64,000 bases of DNA from Phallusia mammillata (lineage: Eukaryota > Chordata > Ascidiacea > Phlebobranchia > Ascidiidae): positions 124,001 through 188,000 of the forward strand of contig QLIY01000225.1 of NCBI GenBank assembly GCA_003260075.1. Direction: 5' to 3'. Position 1 is the first letter of the stretch. Each line of letters opens with the position of its first letter. The notes beneath the pieces were generated by a model. The model had not been told where the DNA came from. It saw nothing but the letters and a program-made list of their open reading frames with translations, and did no database searches. The translations under genes and the position numbers were made by a program. Shown here one piece after another: positions 1 through 62,856 of this stretch.

Positions 1-1679
1 TGTTAAATATGCAACCTGGTGGACGAAAACGCCTGTACAGCACTCCCACAGAAGTTGCGGAATTAGAATTGGCAGTTTCACACATTTGGCCACAAAAACT
101 TTCAGGTGGTGATGTTAAACCCCGATCAACCTTATGCCTCGTTTTGTCTTATACTATAAGACTGCGTCCCTTTTTTTATTAAGAAACGCCACAAACCCTC
201 CAATACTATGGTCGAACTATAATACACAAAAAATATACACATAGGCAACTCGCACTTCACCACTAACAAAACTAGACCACAGACTGAATACATGCCCAAC
301 ACGAAAACAACATTGACCACATGACGCCTTGCAAAAGACTGACTTAAACTCGTGACACAAAACCCTGTTGACGTAGGTTTGAACAATCGCATAACCACGT
401 GACAAATAAGGCTAACGACAGAGGGTATGAGCGTTAAGCTTGGTAAAAATTTAAACATGCTGAAAATTCAAACCTAAGCTTGGTAAAAATTCAAACCAAG
501 ACTTTAAATACGGTATAGATAAATAGTGCACATATCACCCGGTACAAACAATGAAAACAGTAAACTGTGAAAATGAGTGAAAGGTAGATATAAACTAGTG
601 ATGTACCGTATCGGCTAAATTTTGGTTCGGCCGTATCAACCGAATCATTTATGACCCCCCCCCCCTGTACCGTATCGGCTAAATTTTGGTTCGGCCGTAT
701 CAACCGAATCATTGATGTCACGCGAAGTCGTTCCTTATGCTTTTTACATGAAAACACAAGTATGTCCACCAAGCAATTAGTGCAAAATAGTTCTGTGAAA
801 TTAACATTCGCTCAATCAAGATTGCCATCAACATACTGTATTCATTTCCGGTATGTTGCGAATCATATTACCTTTGTTTATTTGTTTTCTGTACCGGCAC
901 TACGTTTGTTTGTTAAAACGTCACTGTATGTTATTCATCTTCTTTGTTTTTGTTTCACCTGCGGTTCGTTTTACTTAGGGTTAACCTTCTGTTATTTTAT
1001 GGTTTTTCTTAATCGTTTCGAATGCAACCCACCCCGCTGCCTTGGCATTCCAGCGCGTTGCCCTAATTATAAACACCCTCGAGACTCTTCTCAATTAGCC
1101 TTTCGAATAACTGCTATTTTTCCCCGTGGCTTGCTCCCCAACGTGACGGCTGTGAAAATGGGATCAGGCAGACTTGGTCGGTCGGCCTAAGAAGAACGTG
1201 TTCTTCTTACTTGGAGAAATTTTAGTACCGTTTTGTCTGTTTTTCTTGTCGTGTTTTTAAGTGCAACATTAGCCCAATTTTGTTGTCGATCACCGTGCAT
1301 ATTTTAGTCCGCTTTTATTACAAGAACAAAGGCCAGATTACTTATTCTATACTTTGTCTCAAAAGCATGAAGATGAGCGCGCGGTCTATTTATTGATTTC
1401 ACCGGCTAGCCGTTAGAGCGCAGCGTCCTGAACCTTAGGCGCAGAAACAGTAACGCTACACTTTTTTCATTTTTTGTCATAACGGCAGATTTCTCGAGCA
1501 CTCGCGGTCGCAATATATTTAGGAAAAGGAAATATACCTTGACGAAACAAGACATAGAGTTAACAACTAGAAGTTAGTTTGTTCCCTGCAAAACTATTCC
1601 TACAACAACATGGAGGATGGATTTTGTTTAGTTTCGTAAAATTACCCAGCGTGGGAATTTTTTCATAGCAATTTATTAC
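1..1679. other. Left flank, no supported gene
   Basis: Apart from the short duplication at 602-714 I see no gene here. The longest open frame (651-1190, plus) starts inside the C run, has no recognisable motif and irregular composition. Confidence 0.6.
602..714. repeat. Direct duplication (~48 bp) around 11 C's at 655-665
   Basis: TGTACCGTATCGGCTAAATT and the following bases occur at 602-650 and again at 666-714, separated by 11 C's. This has the same form as the other C/G-run junctions in the window. Confidence 0.9.
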
Positions 1680-3378
1680 GTCACAAACAAGACTAAAACA
1701 AATTGCACGCGAATAATTGCCTTGTTACAGGTGACTTAAAATCGTTGCTCGTTTATGCACAAGATATTACATAAGATTGTAGGAATAGTTCAAGCTCCTC
1801 GCAGTCTCTTCAAAATTGCTCGGCGGAACGCTAAGGCTAGATCCACACACACGCTCGCGCGCCGGCGCATAGTTGGTTTGTTCTTTTATAGCCAGCGTAA
1901 AACGCCGGTGTGTAATGTATAGTGATTTTAGGGCAGGAAATATATATGTAGTTCTATTTTTTTAAGTCAAGAAAACCGAAATACCAATTTGAATGTCCTC
2001 TATTGCAATGATGGCAGGCACTTGAACATCAACCATCGCACATCAATTGTGCACAGTTGCTTGTGGGGGCACGCACCCGTTAACTTTCCTGATAGCCTTT
2101 GTTCGTGTTTAATGAGTTTTTCGTATCCCGCTGCTCTAGTTCGTATTCGTTTTGGTGCTCCCACGAAACCATTTCCTAGTTCTGAAGTAGCCTTACAGTT
2201 CAGCAAAATAAGACTTATCCACTATTCAGCATGGTTTTGTCAATTTACAGCAATCAGGAATTGTTAAATTATGTTGTATGTGTTCAAGCCTACCCGCAAG
2301 ACATGGTTAAAAATGATTTTGAAAGGTAATATATGTGGTAAGTTTGGTTATGCATTTTGGAAACTTGTAGGAATATAATTATAAAACTGACATTGCCTTG
2401 CATATGTGCAGGTAAAAATGTAAACACAGCCAAGGTTGTATTTAGGAGTTTAAAAAATATAAACGGAAAAAGGATAGCAAACATTGGTTTCTTTTATTTC
2501 TAAAAACTTTACAAAATACTTTTAACAGGAAAGCATGAAACTCCAGTAAAAAAGAGGTTCAGGCTAGGTCATCACTCTAAAAACTGGCTGATGCTGTAAA
2601 ACATTGTGTTACCTATCTTGGAAACACTGCAAATGAAGGTATTTTTTAATTGTAAAAGTATAATTTCTGCCAATATACACATTTACAAACAGATAGACAA
2701 ATGTTTACTCATCTGTTTGTTTTCAGATACAACTGATCAGTTTGTGCCACACTGGCCTTTTCCCTAGAAAGATTTGATGGAAAGAAATATTGTAAATGGT
2801 TTACGAAGCAGAAGAAGACTGATTATATAATTGTTTTTAGTTCAACATGTTTGTGTGGTTTATGTTTAGGTGAATTAACTTTTTAGCAAGTTTGGTTTGT
2901 TAAAACTGCATTTAACCTTTTTGCAACACATTTATTTGGAACTACCAAGTTTGCTTATTTCATGATGTCATGGTTTATAACTCTTGCAAATAAAACAAAT
3001 TGGAGCATTTTTGAACTATGTTTATTGGTAGCAAAACACATGTTGATTTTGCCAAAGGAAACTTCCTTAATCACTGTTATAAGTATACCAGACAGAACTA
3101 AATTCAAATTATAATAAATAATAAGGATAGAAAGAATAACCTTTATCTATATTAACCGATATGGTACAGCCAAACATTGACCATGTGAAAAGCACATGTA
3201 AAAGAGATCCCAGTGAAAGTGCGGCTGTGTGAGCCGGAGCGCCAGCGCGCGAGCTCGAGTTTTATGTCTGTGTGGACGTCACTGCGCCAGCGGGGCAGCT
3301 CGTGGGCGTACGCTAAGCTCGCGAGAAATCCTGTGTGGATCTAGCCTAAAGAACCGCGGACCCTAGTTTGAGAACCGA
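1680..3378 (+). mobile_element. hAT-type MITE copy split by the Harbinger insertion
   Basis: The sequence left of the Harbinger element (about 1680-1834) and right of it (3347-3378) align, in order, with the 3' half of the hAT MITE at 22133-22553. CAAAATTGCTCGGCGGAACGC matches CAAAATTGCCTCACGGACCC, and AGAACCGCGGACC...GAGAACCG matches AGGACCGCGGACC...GGGAACCG. Removing the insertion and one TAA restores the order. The 5' half is not recognisable. Confidence 0.6.
1835..3346. mobile_element. Harbinger-type element with perfect 15-bp terminal inverted repeats
   Basis: The left end is GGCTAGATCCACACA and the right end is its exact reverse complement TGTGTGGATCTAGCC. Both ends are flanked by the trinucleotide TAA (1832-1834 and 3347-3349). 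A 3-bp TWA target duplication and TIRs starting GG are typical of PIF/Harbinger transposons. The 1,512-bp interior is AT-rich and GC-rich only near the two tips; I see no intact transposase in it. It interrupts an older hAT-type copy. Probably mobilised in trans by a Harbinger transposase such as the one seen at 61-63 kb, though that link is inference. Confidence 0.8.
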
Positions 3379-3446
3379 AAAAAACAGCAAACATAATCGA
3401 CTAGTTTGTGATGATTGAAACTTTAACCTTTAAGTGGACATGTCGA

Positions 3447-3612
3447 TGTTATTTATCGCGCAGTGTTTGTGACGTGCTTGCGTTTAATTCTTTTTTCCTT
3501 TGTTTATGTACTACGTGGTACGTGCATTAGTGTTATTTACCTTGATAAAGGCGACCTGTATAGGACGTCGAAACGTCGAAGTAATAATACATTTGCCAGA
3601 AGATCTATAAAC
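3447..3612 (+). repeat. Interspersed hairpin-bearing repeat, copy with full core
   Basis: Shares TTTTTTCCTTTGTTTATGTAC, a CTTGATAAAGGCGACCTG block, the stem-loop GACGTCGAAACGTC and the end ACATTTGCCAGA with copies at 18815-18975 and 45498-45655. Such stem-loops occur near the ends of some retroelements; the family is not identified. Confidence 0.6.
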
Positions 3613-4370
3613 TAGATCCATCGATATGTTTTCAGAAAAGTTAGTCATGGAGTTAAAATGTAGGAAATTTTTAGAAATCGTATTGGCAAAGATAGAAGCA
3701 TTGACCCGTTGAAGAGTTAAATATTAGTAAAAAGCAGAGAGTTCTGGAGAAAAAACAGAAAAGGTTTTGCCCGTCTTTGACCTCATTACCGTCAAAAAAA
3801 AGAAAATAAATCATATGATATAAATTATCTTTTTCTAATTTCAGCCACCTTACAGGGCGTAACAATGAATGTATGACCCAATGGCAGCTGTGGCATAGAC
3901 TGTTTTTCTGTTACTACCCGTGACACAAATATCATTATGCCTTTTACATTTTCAGAGAAAGGCAAACCAGGTAAAATACTCACGGCGGGTAAGAATTTCG
4001 TCAGAAATTAGTCAACTGAAAGAAAATTTAAAAGGAAAAGGAAGTTTGTCGATTATCCGCGTATTTAAGTGGGACATTTTAACCGCACTCCGCCGCTTTT
4101 GCGCTAATAATTAATCGGAGGCATGATAAACAGATGTGAGAAACCATAGGCTTATTCAGCAGCCGAAACCGAAAGGATAAAATTTACAACGGTTTACAAT
4201 GATTTCACGCTATGTAATGTATTAATAAAGTAACACAGGTGCGGTTGAGCAGGAAAAACTGTAAAAAGCGTGCATATGTAGTGGTATAGGGAAAACATGG
4301 CTTTAGTTCAAAAAACTTGAATAAAACAATATATTTAAATATTTTGTTTTTATTAGAAACTCATGCCAGC

Positions 4371-5334
4371 ATGTTCATAAAACTTTTAATACTTGGTGTA
4401 TTGTTTGAATGTTGCTTGTCAGACAGAATTTCCTCCTTTGGGCCGTACAATGTTGACCCCATCAGGCATATAACAATCAGTGGATTCTCATCAGGAGGTT
4501 ACATGGCAGTTCAAATGCATGTCTCATACTCTGCAACCTTTTCGGGTCTCGGAGTTATAGCAGGAGGACCTTATCATTACGCAACAACAGTACCAGAAAA
4601 CGAAAGAATTTTTCCCAATCTTACATATCCCAGTGTAATCAACGTAACCAAGGCGCAACTGCTAGCGATGGAGTTATCGGAGACAAGTCAAATAGATCCT
4701 TTAGAGAACCTTAACTTAGATAAAGTGTTTCTTTTAACTGGAAGCTTCGACACAATAATAGTACCCGAAGTTGTGATAAAGACGAAACAGTTTTACAGCA
4801 AATTTGTCAATGCAACGAACATAAGGCTGGAATACATTGAAAGCGTGCATGGTTTTCCTACCATGAACTATGGTGGTAATTGCAACGTTCAGAAGCTTCA
4901 TTGAAACGGACGTTGTTAACGCAACAAGGGTAAACACATCGTCTAACCTCCACAGGTTTAACATCACTGAAATTTTGCAAGCTGAAAAAAAATTGACAGA
5001 TATTGGTATGGACGAAGTTATGTGTATATTTGTCCCCAATCAGTGTGAAAATGCAAAAACAAGATGCAAACTGCATGTTGCTTTGCACGGATGCACACAA
5101 GGCGTATCAACAATCGGAGAAGATTTTGTGCGCAATACCGGATACAATGAAGTTGCTGTCAAAAACAACATGATAATCTTGTATCCGCAAGCAAAGGCGA
5201 TACCACATATTAATCCGATCGGTTGCTGGGATTGGATTGGGTCTACTGGCGAGTTGTTTGCTACTAAACGTGGACCGCAGATTGTGGTAATAATGAAAGT
5301 AGTGGAGCATTTGACTGGCGTATCTGTATTGTAG
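4371..5334 (+). CDS. Secreted PHB-depolymerase-like esterase, frameshifted
   Basis: Predicted alpha/beta-hydrolase of the polyhydroxybutyrate depolymerase / PHB-type esterase family, which cleaves polyester ester bonds. A hydrophobic signal peptide follows the ATG at 4371 (MFIKLLILGVLFECCLS). The nucleophile elbow ISGFSSGGYMAVQMHVSYS (GxSxG) is clear, and TGSFDTIIVP supplies a likely acidic residue. A His occurs in VHGFP, and the second part has LHVALHGCTQG and CWDWIG. About 320 residues in total, usual for the family. The reading frame changes by one base between about 4880 and 4904: the first frame stops at 4904 and the conserved second frame continues to 5334. A TTTTTATTAG tract precedes the ATG, so an upstream splice or trans-splice acceptor is possible. 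No introns are evident. It could be a recent pseudogene or a sequencing error. Confidence 0.8.
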
Positions 5335-6706
5335 TTTCTACAGTGCGCAGTGATCAAACGGAGGAATGTTTTGATTCAAGTCGTCTACTGAAATAGTTAA
5401 GCTTTTTATTTCGTCTAATAAATTTTGCGCGCCGGCTAGGATGCCAACATGCTGCACTACACATAACGTTTTAACGCTGCACAGCTGTTTTGTGGCTCGT
5501 GGTGGCTTTTGTAAAACTTTGTGGCTATGTATTTTTTCCCCTGTCAACAGGAATGACCCAAACTCACGCTGAAACTTCAGACAGCATTGATTTAAAATAG
5601 CTACAAACACTACTTCATGAAACAAAACATCCATTTTATCATTTGCAAACGTTTAAACAATGGCTGTTATTATCATTATTAGTCAAAACGAGTCAAATGT
5701 ATTTGCTTTCGTGTTGTCTCCGAGTAATCATGTTTTTCAACTGACATAACAATAGTGTTTCCTAAGTTACCAATTGAGATTTTGCTCATTTTAAACGTTG
5801 TATAACCTACCTTTTGACCAATGTTGGTGGTACAATAAAAAAACGAGAAAAAATAGTGTATTATTTTGATATATTTACTGAAGTAAATCGTAAACATGGC
5901 CCATATAGGCCCATAGGTCCACGAATCACAATTTACGCGTACGAACACTTGCTCAAATCTCCCTAGGCACACGGCATGACACATATATGCATATGGAAGT
6001 CATTATCTGGCCTGTTTTGACGTCTTGTTGTACAAATAGCCGTGCTGTAGAAGTATTACTTGCATTTCATTTTCACGCGTAGTTGTGTCAGGAACTCTTA
6101 CTGAAAACTAATATTTGGCTAAATATGCAGAAGATGCAGCCCAATACTGCACAACATGATGCTTTGTGTAAAAGCATCGAGCTAAAAATGATAATGATGC
6201 TTTTTGCTGTTTAAGTAAAAAACTAGTTTTGCTGTGAAAAGGCTTTCTTCTAAATGCCCTAAATCATACCAAACCAACATTCGGTACAAAACAAACTTTA
6301 ATGACAAAGTATAATATAAATTTGCGTTTCACGCTTATTCAGTGAATTAACTAAAACAAATATAATGACCACAAACACAGTTGCCACAGCATTTAAAAAA
6401 AGAAAGTTTAATTTGCGATGTATAAAACTTTTATTTGGTAATTTTACAACTGTATAGACGACGTATTGTTGTTTAGCTTTGCAAGTTTTGGCATTGTAGG
6501 TCTTAAACGAATCCCAAATGTTTTTGTATAGCTATGGCCGAAGTAAATAAATGAGGAATACTTATATATATATGCATAATTCAAAACAAAGCACTTGTAC
6601 TATAAAACGCGGTGTTGTTTCGCAATCATACCATAAATAAACAAATATCATACCTCACTCAGGAGGCATACTGCAAAATGGCTTGGGGAAAAAAAAAATT
6701 TTAAAT
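5335..6706. other. Intergenic region between convergent genes
   Basis: Lies between the esterase 3' end and the VPS13D stop codon, so both genes' polyadenylation sites should fall here. AATAAA-like hexamers are common in this AT-rich stretch and none is decisive. No repeat or coding signal recognised. Confidence 0.55.
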
Positions 6707-58549
<51,843 letters not shown>

Positions 58550-58993
58550 AACTTCTGGTTTGCAAAAAGGTGACAAGAAATAAACCCATGTACAAACAGT
58601 CAGTGATGTATCTGAGTTCTAACCAAGTTTTAATCACAGTTTACATTTTTCTGAAAAGATAAACATTTTTAAAATAGACGTGGTTTACTGAATTGCAAAT
58701 ATCGATTGCAGTGCCAATTAACACTTACCTGGCCCAGCAAACCGTTTGTGAGCAAAATACATTTAGCCCAAGAACTTTGACATGTCGTTGTTACCTAGAG
58801 TATTATAAACAATTTGTCAGTTATAGTTTAAATTCAGTTTTGGCCCCTATAATTTGAAAGTTAAATTTGGTTGTTATTGGCTTTGTACTTCGTAGCTTGT
58901 GAACACTGAACAATTTAATCTAGGTGATTTCCCTCTTCAGCAAATAGTTTGGTCTCATCTGATCAAAAAAAATATTCGAGGGAAGTTCTACAT

Positions 58994-59286
58994 CGTGGTT
59001 CTCAACTGGTGGTCCATGATGACTTTTTGGGTGGTCCACAGGACGTCGACTAAATTAAGTGATAAACTAGAGATGATTGCAAACTACGTGTTGAAAGAGT
59101 GTCAAAATGTTAGCTGTTAATGATTGTATCTCACTTCTTGTAAATCGATTTTAAAGAATTGTGTTTCAAGACCAAATGGCTTGATTCGTATGTGTGTACT
59201 TCAAACTTGCCCCAAAATGGAATGGTCCACGATATTATTTGTACTGGGCCGGTGGTCCATGGCCCATAACGAGTTGAGAACCATTG
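58994..59286. mobile_element. hAT-type MITE upstream of VPS13D
   Basis: Begins CGTGGTTCTCAACTGG and ends AGTTGAGAACCATTG, with target octamer TTCTACAT on both sides (58986-58993 and 59287-59294). It sits about 440 bp upstream of the VPS13D start codon, so it is within or near the promoter. Short open frames across it are not genes. Confidence 0.88.
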
Positions 59287-60206
59287 TTCTACATCTTTGG
59301 CAATCGTGTGTAGCTACTCGCTCGAAAGTCACAACTTTAGTATTTTTTGTAAAACGAAGCGAATTTTAGCATTATTAAAATTGCATAGTAGACTCGATGG
59401 CAGATTTGGATAATCCAAACTTGCCGTTCTGCAACGAAACGAGGTCAATAAAATTTTCGTTTTGTTTTCTGTTAATTTATGTTGATGCACGGTAGTTTGC
59501 TTAAATAGAATAGTTATAGCAGTAAGGTAGGCCTATTTTGTTTGGATTCCATCCGAATCGATCAGAACATTTTTGCAGCGATTTTAAGGATAGGCCTAAG
59601 AACATTTTTTAACTTTAACCAAAAAAAATGGTTGGGAATAAGTCAAAACGTTAAATGACATAGCCAACAGTACCAATTACCACGCTGGTAATTTTTCTGC
59701 ATGGCTTAGCAGAAACTCGTCTTATATAGTTGCAGAAAAATCAACAACTCTATTTTCTTCCGATACCTTCTTCCGGAGAAAACAAACAATATTTTTGGGG
59801 AAAAAATACAGTATATACAAGCACAATGAGCTCAGTAGCTTTACAGTGGTATAGGCTAGAGTAGATGTTGGTGAATATTTTTTTTCGTCTCATCAAATTC
59901 GTTGTAATTGTAGCGAAATGTTTGAACTGAGAAACAAAAGCGCATATGGTCGCGAGTGCTAAACACAAATAAGCTTTTCGACAGTCTTTCTCATTGCCCA
60001 TGCTAAAAATTTTCTTTGCTTAGTTTTCACATAAAAACAAAATATTTCCTGTAAGCTGTATGTTGAGGTGTCAAAAAAATAATGTAAGCCGCCCTTGATT
60101 GTAAGCCGCACGCTGGAATTTTAGACACGATTGTTTCATAACACATCTTGTTGTTACATAATATAATAATCTGACCATATTTGTTAGTTATACGTTGATA
60201 ACTGTA

Positions 60207-60207
<1 letters not shown>

Positions 60208-60260
<53 letters not shown>
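60208..60260. other. 53-nt pure C run, intergenic
   Basis: No flanking duplication seen. Poly-Gly open frame on the minus strand is not a gene. Confidence 0.85.
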
Positions 60261-60489
60261 AGTCAGATACACGGAGTGTTTAATTGTCTACCCACTGGGT
60301 CAGTACACAGTTAGAAAAATACAAAAATCAATATCAATAATAAAACAATACTGATAAATACAGCTATCTTTTGCCAACAATTCTAAATCATCAGTAGGCT
60401 ACCAAGTACCATCCAAAGTGTAATAAAAATGTGTAATGGAATTCTTAACGTTGCGCAGCTATTTCCGGCTTGGTGATTGTTTTAGTGCA

Positions 60490-60548
60490 ATTGTGTCGCT
60501 ATGTTATATTTCACCAAGCGAAATAAAATCAACTCAACTCAACTCAAT
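60490..60548 (+). repeat. Retrotransposon-like 3' end with CTCAA tail
   Basis: TTTCACCAAGCGAAATAAAAT is followed by several ACTCA units. A short tandem tail after an AATAAA-like stretch is typical of non-LTR retrotransposon or SINE 3' ends. Only the tail is recognisable. Confidence 0.4.
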
Positions 60549-60748
60549 TTCTCGTTTTCCCAATCCGCATCCTTTTTGGTGTTGCAATGTTTTAATATTA
60601 ATCTTGCAACTCCCAACATTTTCACAGAATTTGTTTTATAATTGCACATATTGGTATGCGTGTCCACAATTCTGCAATATACAAACGTTTTGTTGATTGA
60701 GAAAAATAAGGTATGCCTAGGTATGAGTTGAGCGTCTGATGCTATAGG

Positions 60749-60850
60749 CAGGGGTCACCAAACTTTTTCACTGCAGGCCGGATAAGTTTAATAAATTAAA
60801 TAATTCGCGCGGGCCGGATAGTTTACATGCCCCAGCGCCGTCTTTCCGAA
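60749..60850. mobile_element. hAT-like left terminus, right end not found
   Basis: CAGGGGTCACCAAACTTTTTC is a typical hAT MITE start and is followed by GGCCGG-rich repeats. No matching right end was located nearby, so this is probably a fragment. Similar single ends occur near 24690 (GGTTGCCCACCCCTG), 26264 (AAAGGTTGAAACCACTG) and 52352 (CTTCCCAACCTTTTG). Confidence 0.5.
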
Positions 60851-61364
60851 CTTAGCCCGCAAGGCGATTTTGATAGAGGCGCCAGGATATGGTCTTTCTA
60901 TAATCCCATTAAAAATCTGGTGATGCGACTATTAAATTGTAAAGTTAGGGTTCGTTCAAACACAAGTTTTCGCTAAATGTTATGATACTTTTGGCACGAA
61001 AACACGTAAGTTTGAACGGAAACTTGGTTTCAGAACAACTATATGAACAGAGTACGTTTTGATACTTTTTCGTCAAAACCATTCGCGTGAACGCGAAGAA
61101 GGTTTGGGAACATGACGTAATCTTATGGTTGAATAGCTACGATTTGTTACGCCAAAACGTCGACCGTTCACTTCATTGCCCGTGGTTTCAACTTGCACGT
61201 GTCGGAAAAAAAGATGTGGTGTCAGGGTGTTTATGCTTATTTGCTGTTAAGACGACGACGAAAAGTTGTTTGCTCCCATGTGTATCGTAGCCATACAATA
61301 TTGTATGGGGCTTAAATCCCTCCATTTATTGCCGGCTAGTCGCAAAGTTAGGTTGAAAGCAAAC

Positions 61365-62856
61365 GAAGGCTATTGGGAAAGGATGTTGAAAAATTGGACA
61401 AGTGACGATTACCAACTACATTTGCGTTTAAAACAGTAAAAAGTGCATAGATCAACATTTAACCTCTTGTGTTTCAAAATTGCACCACACTTACAAAAAC
61501 AAACAACCAATTGGAAAAAGCCAATTTCATGCAAGTGTAGACTTGCCATTACCTTATGGCGCCTAGGAAGTGCCATTGATTAATTATTATCGCTCACTGG
61601 GTGAACATTTTGGTTTGGGAAAGTCCACAGTTTTTGAGGTACATATATATGTATTAAAAACAACAGGTAAAATGGACACACTCACATGGCTTATCATACT
61701 AATAGAATTATTTATTTTTTTAATAAAAGGTTACCATTGAAGTGTGCAAAGTAATTGTGAAAATGCTCTTCATGGACGTTGTGAGGTACCAGCAGAACAT
61801 TGCTACAATTGCAATATCTTTCTTCATTGAAAAAGGAATGGCCAATTGTAATGGTGCAGTGGATGGGTGCCATATTGCAATCCCACAACCAGCAGAAAAT
61901 GGACCTGATTACTTCAACTACAAAATGTTTTACTCAATAAGCATACAGGCAGTTACAGACCATAAAGGAAGGTAAAAATGTTTTTTGTTATGCCATGACA
62001 AATACAATAAAGCTTGTTAACTACCAGCCATTCTCCTAATTGCATGCTTGTCCTGTTACAATTTGTTGTTATGTGTTTTATTATGTATGTCCTTTTATTT
62101 GCCCCCCCCCCTGATTGGGTGGCCTGGCAAGGTGCATGATGCTCGAATGTTAGCTAACTCTCCACTTTACACAAAAGCAGAATCTGGAAGCATGTTTCCA
62201 CAGGTAAGCTCATGTGGTGTGAAATGAATGAAAATTTGTTAAATTTTTACAATACTTTGCTTTCCAGAGCAATATGATAATTGAAGACAAACATATTCCT
62301 ATATTATTGGAGATGGGGCCTACCCATTAAAAAACTGGTTAATGAGACCATATGCCAACACACAAAATAACAGTCAGGTTAATTTCAACAAGGTGAAAAT
62401 GAGTTTGTGGCAAATTAAGGTGCTAGTTACCAAGGATTTTTTTGAAAAGCAAGTAATGTACTTTGGTACAAAGTTAGCAGTTATTTCACAGGATGTATGC
62501 TACAACTGACAGGCCTAGCAGGCATAAGCTGCAGTGGCTAGGCCACATTTGTAATGGGTGGGGTTAATTGATATTTTGCAGCATTGTGTAGAAATAATGA
62601 AGTAAAATTGTACATAATTACATTTTAGAAATTGTCCATTGCTAGGAGAGTGGTTGAGCAAGCATTTGGTCGCTTAAAACAAAGATGGAGGTGTTTGCTG
62701 AAACGATGCGATGCAGGTCCACGCAATGCCACAATCATAATAGCAGCATGTGTAGTATTGCATAATATTTGTGAGGAAAATGATGACTTTATTTCTAATT
62801 TAGCTTTGTGTGACAATGATAGCAAGAATGACAATAATTTGGCAGATTTACAATGA
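61365..62856 (+). pseudogene. PIF/Harbinger (HARBI1-like) transposase, decayed
   Basis: DDE-type nuclease of the Harbinger superfamily. Segments in order: WERMLKNWTSDDYQLHL (61380-61430), YRSLGEHFGLGKSTVFE (about 61588-61638), TIEVCKVIVKML to AVTDHKGR (61735-61973), GWPGKVHDARMLANSPLY (62120-62203), then GDGAYPLKNWLMRPY (about 62308-62353) and ARRVVEQAFGRLKQRW to the stop at 62856. All three acidic residues of the catalytic triad can be placed: D in NGAVDGCHI, D in GDGAYPL, and E in VVEQAFGRL. Splice-like junctions occur at 61973, 62202 and 62632. A frameshift falls before GDGAYPL, and ten C's at 62102-62111 replace sequence ahead of GWPGK. No terminal repeats were found, so the element's limits are unknown. 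Could be a domesticated HARBI1 relative, but the breaks favour a dead transposon. Confidence 0.8.
62102..62111. other. 10 C's inside the Harbinger transposase
   Basis: The run stands where the exon just ahead of IGWPGKVHDAR should begin, with no acceptor visible. No flanking duplication. Confidence 0.8.

Larger units (their letters stand above)
58550..61364. other. Upstream region of VPS13D, mostly repeats
   Basis: Holds the VPS13D 5' UTR and promoter (limits unknown), the MITE at 58994-59286, the 53-nt C run, a retrotransposon tail near 60540 and a hAT end at 60749. No TATA box or CpG-rich promoter stands out, and no further gene is supported. Confidence 0.5.

Noticed and set aside
651-1190. 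179-codon open frame on the plus strand near the left edge
   Set aside because: It begins inside a C run and a duplicated segment, has no recognisable motif and no splice or homology support.
5338-5984. Minus-strand open frames downstream of the esterase
   Set aside because: No motif, no splice context and composition like the surrounding intergenic DNA.
58899-59369. Two short plus-strand open frames upstream of VPS13D
   Set aside because: They overlap a hAT MITE with clear inverted repeats and target duplication.
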